From Picochlorum sp. 'celeri' (Eukaryota > Chlorophyta > Trebouxiophyceae): a stretch of DNA of 64,000 bases. Both the position numbers and the translations under genes were made by a program. The notes under the pieces are model-generated. The model had not been told where the DNA came from. It did no database searches and saw only the letters and a list, made by a program, of their open reading frames with translations. The stretch's first letter is position 1; the number at the start of each line of letters is the position of its first letter. The DNA lies in contig JAACMV010000015.1 in assembly GCA_010909725.1 (NCBI GenBank), positions 434,001-498,000 of the forward strand, given 5' to 3'. Below, in pieces: positions 61,501 to 64,000 of this stretch.

Positions 61501-63814
61501 ATTGTTTGATGCATTTGTTGCTTTCATACATTATGTGGATCCAGATATTCTGATGGGTTTCGAGATCCAAAAGGAGTCTCTGGGATATTTGGCAGATAGG
61601 GCATGTGTAGCATTTGAAAATTCTTCTTTACTTGGTGATATTTCGAGGATCTATGGTGTCAAAGATGATTTGAAGGAAATGAAGGAGGAGGATCAGTATG
61701 GGTGGCAGCATGACTCTGGCTTGCACGTGCCTGGTCGTATTGTTTTAAACTTGTGGAGAATTATTCGAACGGAAGTTAAATTATCTTCCTATTCATTTCA
61801 GAATTGTGTCGCATCCATATTGAGAATTAGGGTGCCAAGGGTGAAAAAGAGCATCATGCATGATTGGTTTGAGAATCATACTACAAGATGGAGGTGCTTG
61901 TCACACCTTGTCCTTTGTGGAAGGCTCTCACTACAAATGATTGAACAATTAGATTTTATCGGAAGAACTTCTGAACTTGCTAGAACATTTGGTATTGATT
62001 TTTTTTCAGTGATATCAAGGGGTAGTCAGTATAGAGTGGAAAGCATGATGGTCAGACTTGCGCATTCTCAAAACTTCATCGTCCTTTCACCCAACAATGA
62101 ACAGGTCGCTCGACAACCAGCCATGGAAGCACTACCTCTTGTCATGGAGCCTGAGAGTGGAATGTACGAGGACCCTGTCTGCGTATTAGATTTTCAGTCA
62201 CTCTATCCCTCCATGATCATTGCATACAACCTGTGTTTTTCGACATGCCTTGGGAGACCAAACCATATCTTCTCGGAAGATACAGAGCAGCAGCGATTAG
62301 GGTGCCATGAAAAATTCAAACTGGAATCATCTTTAATGGATCTGGGACTCAACGTAGATGATCTGATCATTGCTCCCAATGGAGTTGCTTTTGTCCCTCC
62401 ATCTCACAGAAAAGGAGTGCTTCCTAGATTGCTACGGGAGATTCTAGAGACCCGCATCATGATAAAACGGGCAATGAAAAATGCAAAAGGAGGATCAAAA
62501 GCATTATTGAGATCCCTGAATGCAAAGCAATTCGCCCTCAAATTGATCGCCAATGTGACATATGGATACACTGCTGCTGGCTTCTCTGGCCGCATGCCCA
62601 TGGCAGAGCTTGCTGATGCGATCGTTCAGAGTGGCAGGGAGACTTTAGAGGCAACAATCAGGTTCATAAAGAACCATCCAACATGGAATGCTGATGTTAT
62701 ATATGGTGACACAGATAGCATATTTGTTCGCCTCCCAGGACGAAGCGTTCCCCAGGCACACGACATTGGTCAGGAGATTGCAAGAACCATCACATCCATG
62801 AACCCTGACCCAGTTCTTCTAAAACTCGAAAAAGTCTATCATCCTTGCTTTCTTCTGTCAAAGAAAAGGTATGTAGGCGCTATGTACGAGTCTCGAGACC
62901 AGAAAACCTTTGACTTTGATGCCAAAGGAATAGAAACAGTCAGGAGAGACAGTTGCCCAGCAGTGGTGAAAATCATGGAACGGGCACTTCGGATTCTATT
63001 CACATCCGCAGATATTTCTTCTGTGAGACGATATGTAGAGAGACAGTTCAAACGGATCATCTCGGGCCGGGTATCAATCCTTGACTTTATTTTTGCCAAA
63101 GAAGTCCGCCTAGGAACATATCGAGGATCAGCATCCTCCATCCCTCCTGCCGCGTTGATCGCGACCAAAGCAATGGCAGCCGACCCAAGAGCAGAACCGA
63201 GATTTGGAGAACGCATTCCTTACGTCGTTGTGCACGGAGAACCTGGCGCCAGACTGATTGACATGGTGGTGCCTCCAGAAAACCTTGTTGAGAGTGGAGG
63301 GCAGTTGAGATTACACGCAGTCTATTACATTACAAAGCAAATCATACCTGCGCTTGAGCGATTTTTATCTCTCATTGGCGCAGATGTACGAGCATGGTAC
63401 GCTCAGATGCCCAAAGTATTTCGCCATTTGCCTCACAAGAGACCTCTGTCAACCCTCCCAGTGCTCAGCACCAAGGATACACCGGTGCCCCGAGGTCACA
63501 CGATAGATCGATTCTATCTTTCAAGGCATTGTGTTTGCTGCGATGGGCTGACGATGATCAACAAACCATTGTGTACCACGTGTGAGGGAGACCCTCAGCT
63601 TGTCGCCACAGTCTTGCCATCACGCCTGAACAGAACAGAAAGACAGTATGTCCATCTTTCCCGAATCTGCACAGCATGCGGTGGATCTTCTGGTGGAGCT
63701 CATGGAGACATTGCATGTACCTCACTGGACTGTGGAATATACTTTGAACGGCGCAAAGTGTATTTCGAGGTTCGAACAGCGAGAGCTCTTGAATCTGTCA
63801 TCCCTGCAGAGTAG
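58516..63814 (+). CDS. REV3: DNA polymerase zeta catalytic subunit
   Basis: Exons 58516-58873 and 58953-63814 across a 79-bp GTGGGT...GTGCAG intron in phase 1 give 1739 residues. The N-terminus resembles the B-family start (VRMFGVTPQGCSMCVHVHGAFPYF), then a long poorly conserved middle (about 250-750). The C-terminal polymerase has DFQSLYPSMIIAYNLCFS (motif A), QFALKLIANVTYGYTAAGFS (motif B) and YGDTDSIFVRLPG (motif C). The end has two Cys clusters: CVCCDGLTMINKPLCTTC and CTACGGSSGGAHGDIACTSL. This is the translesion polymerase; the second Cys cluster normally carries an Fe-S centre and binds POLD2. Confidence 0.93.
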
Positions 63815-63893
63815 ACCAGATTGCCAATCTGCCCCATATGCTCTTGCCCACTTGCATGCATCAAAATATTATCTATGAAATATTATTAAATGG

Positions 63894-64000
63894 CTATGAC
63901 CACGATGCGAAAGTCTTTATCGCTCTTCCGAGAGCAACAAGGACAAACGTTGTCATGCACATCACAGATGCGACGTATACCAGTGCACGGAAGAGTATTA
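63894..64000 (-). CDS. Possible C-terminus of a membrane protein (partial)
   Basis: Reading the minus strand from the right edge, one frame runs to a TAG at 63896-63894 with 34 codons, including VYVASVMCMTTFVLVALG, a hydrophobic, helix-like stretch. It is cut by the window edge and could be chance. Another minus frame is also open and ends nearby. Its head would lie to the right. Confidence 0.25.
   Translation of the reverse strand, partial: ILFRALVYVASVMCMTTFVLVALGRAIKTFASWS

Noticed and set aside
1..64000. tRNA, rRNA, snRNA genes and transposons
   Set aside because: I scanned the gaps for tRNA T-loop-like boxes, U6-like starts, and transposase or reverse-transcriptase motifs and saw none; small RNAs could still be missed by eye.

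Overview
The window is nuclear DNA from a photosynthetic eukaryote, most likely a unicellular green alga of early-branching (prasinophyte-like) grade. Evidence: a clear CP26 (LHCB5) gene and an LHCB7-like gene; a B3 DNA-binding domain, which is a green-lineage domain; a plant-type IRE kinase; an OM64/Toc64-type protein; and a plant-type PyrR reductase-NADAR fusion. Many gene ends carry the TGTAA polyadenylation signal typical of green algae. Genes are packed at about one per 2 kb, strands alternate often, convergent ends are as close as 16 bp, and introns are few and short (49-109 bp, two of about 300 bp) with GTACGT, GTATGT or GTGGGT donors. I could not identify a species.

1-11.7 kb: a cellulose synthase-like glycosyltransferase that appears to be spliced in frame to a GH9 endoglucanase-like domain; a universal stress protein; a five-bladed-propeller glycosidase-like protein; a secreted protein with a VDAPAP repeat; an LHCB7-like protein; a legumain; tubulin cofactor B.

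11.9-32.5 kb: mostly housekeeping genes. These are a GYF-domain protein, an OM64/Toc64-like receptor, importin-9, PyrR, a glutaredoxin, the Hsp90 activator AHA1, two tandem auxin-efflux-carrier-family transporters, a complete M3-type [FeFe]-hydrogenase, CP26 and the cohesin kleisin RAD21.

32.5-37.3 kb: an accessory island of four small secreted proteins in mirror order, A1(-) B1(-) | B2(+) A2(+). A 338-bp inverted repeat that reads as perfect lies at its centre and carries the 5' regions and signal-peptide codons of B1 and B2. None of these four proteins was recognised.

37.6-64 kb: POLD2, a TSSC4-like U5 snRNP factor, an IRE/Greatwall/Rim15-type kinase with an endosulfine gene (its expected substrate family) head-to-head beside it, an aldonolactone oxidase-like flavoprotein, RWDD1, TFIIB, a PP2C, SDHA, VPS24, a PWWP-SET histone methyltransferase that also contains a B3 domain, and REV3.

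Best candidates for something undescribed: the cellulose synthase-GH9 fusion with an apparently dead GH9 domain and a DPF-repeat linker; the SET-B3 fusion; the palindromic secreted-protein locus; and the kinase-endosulfine gene pair.
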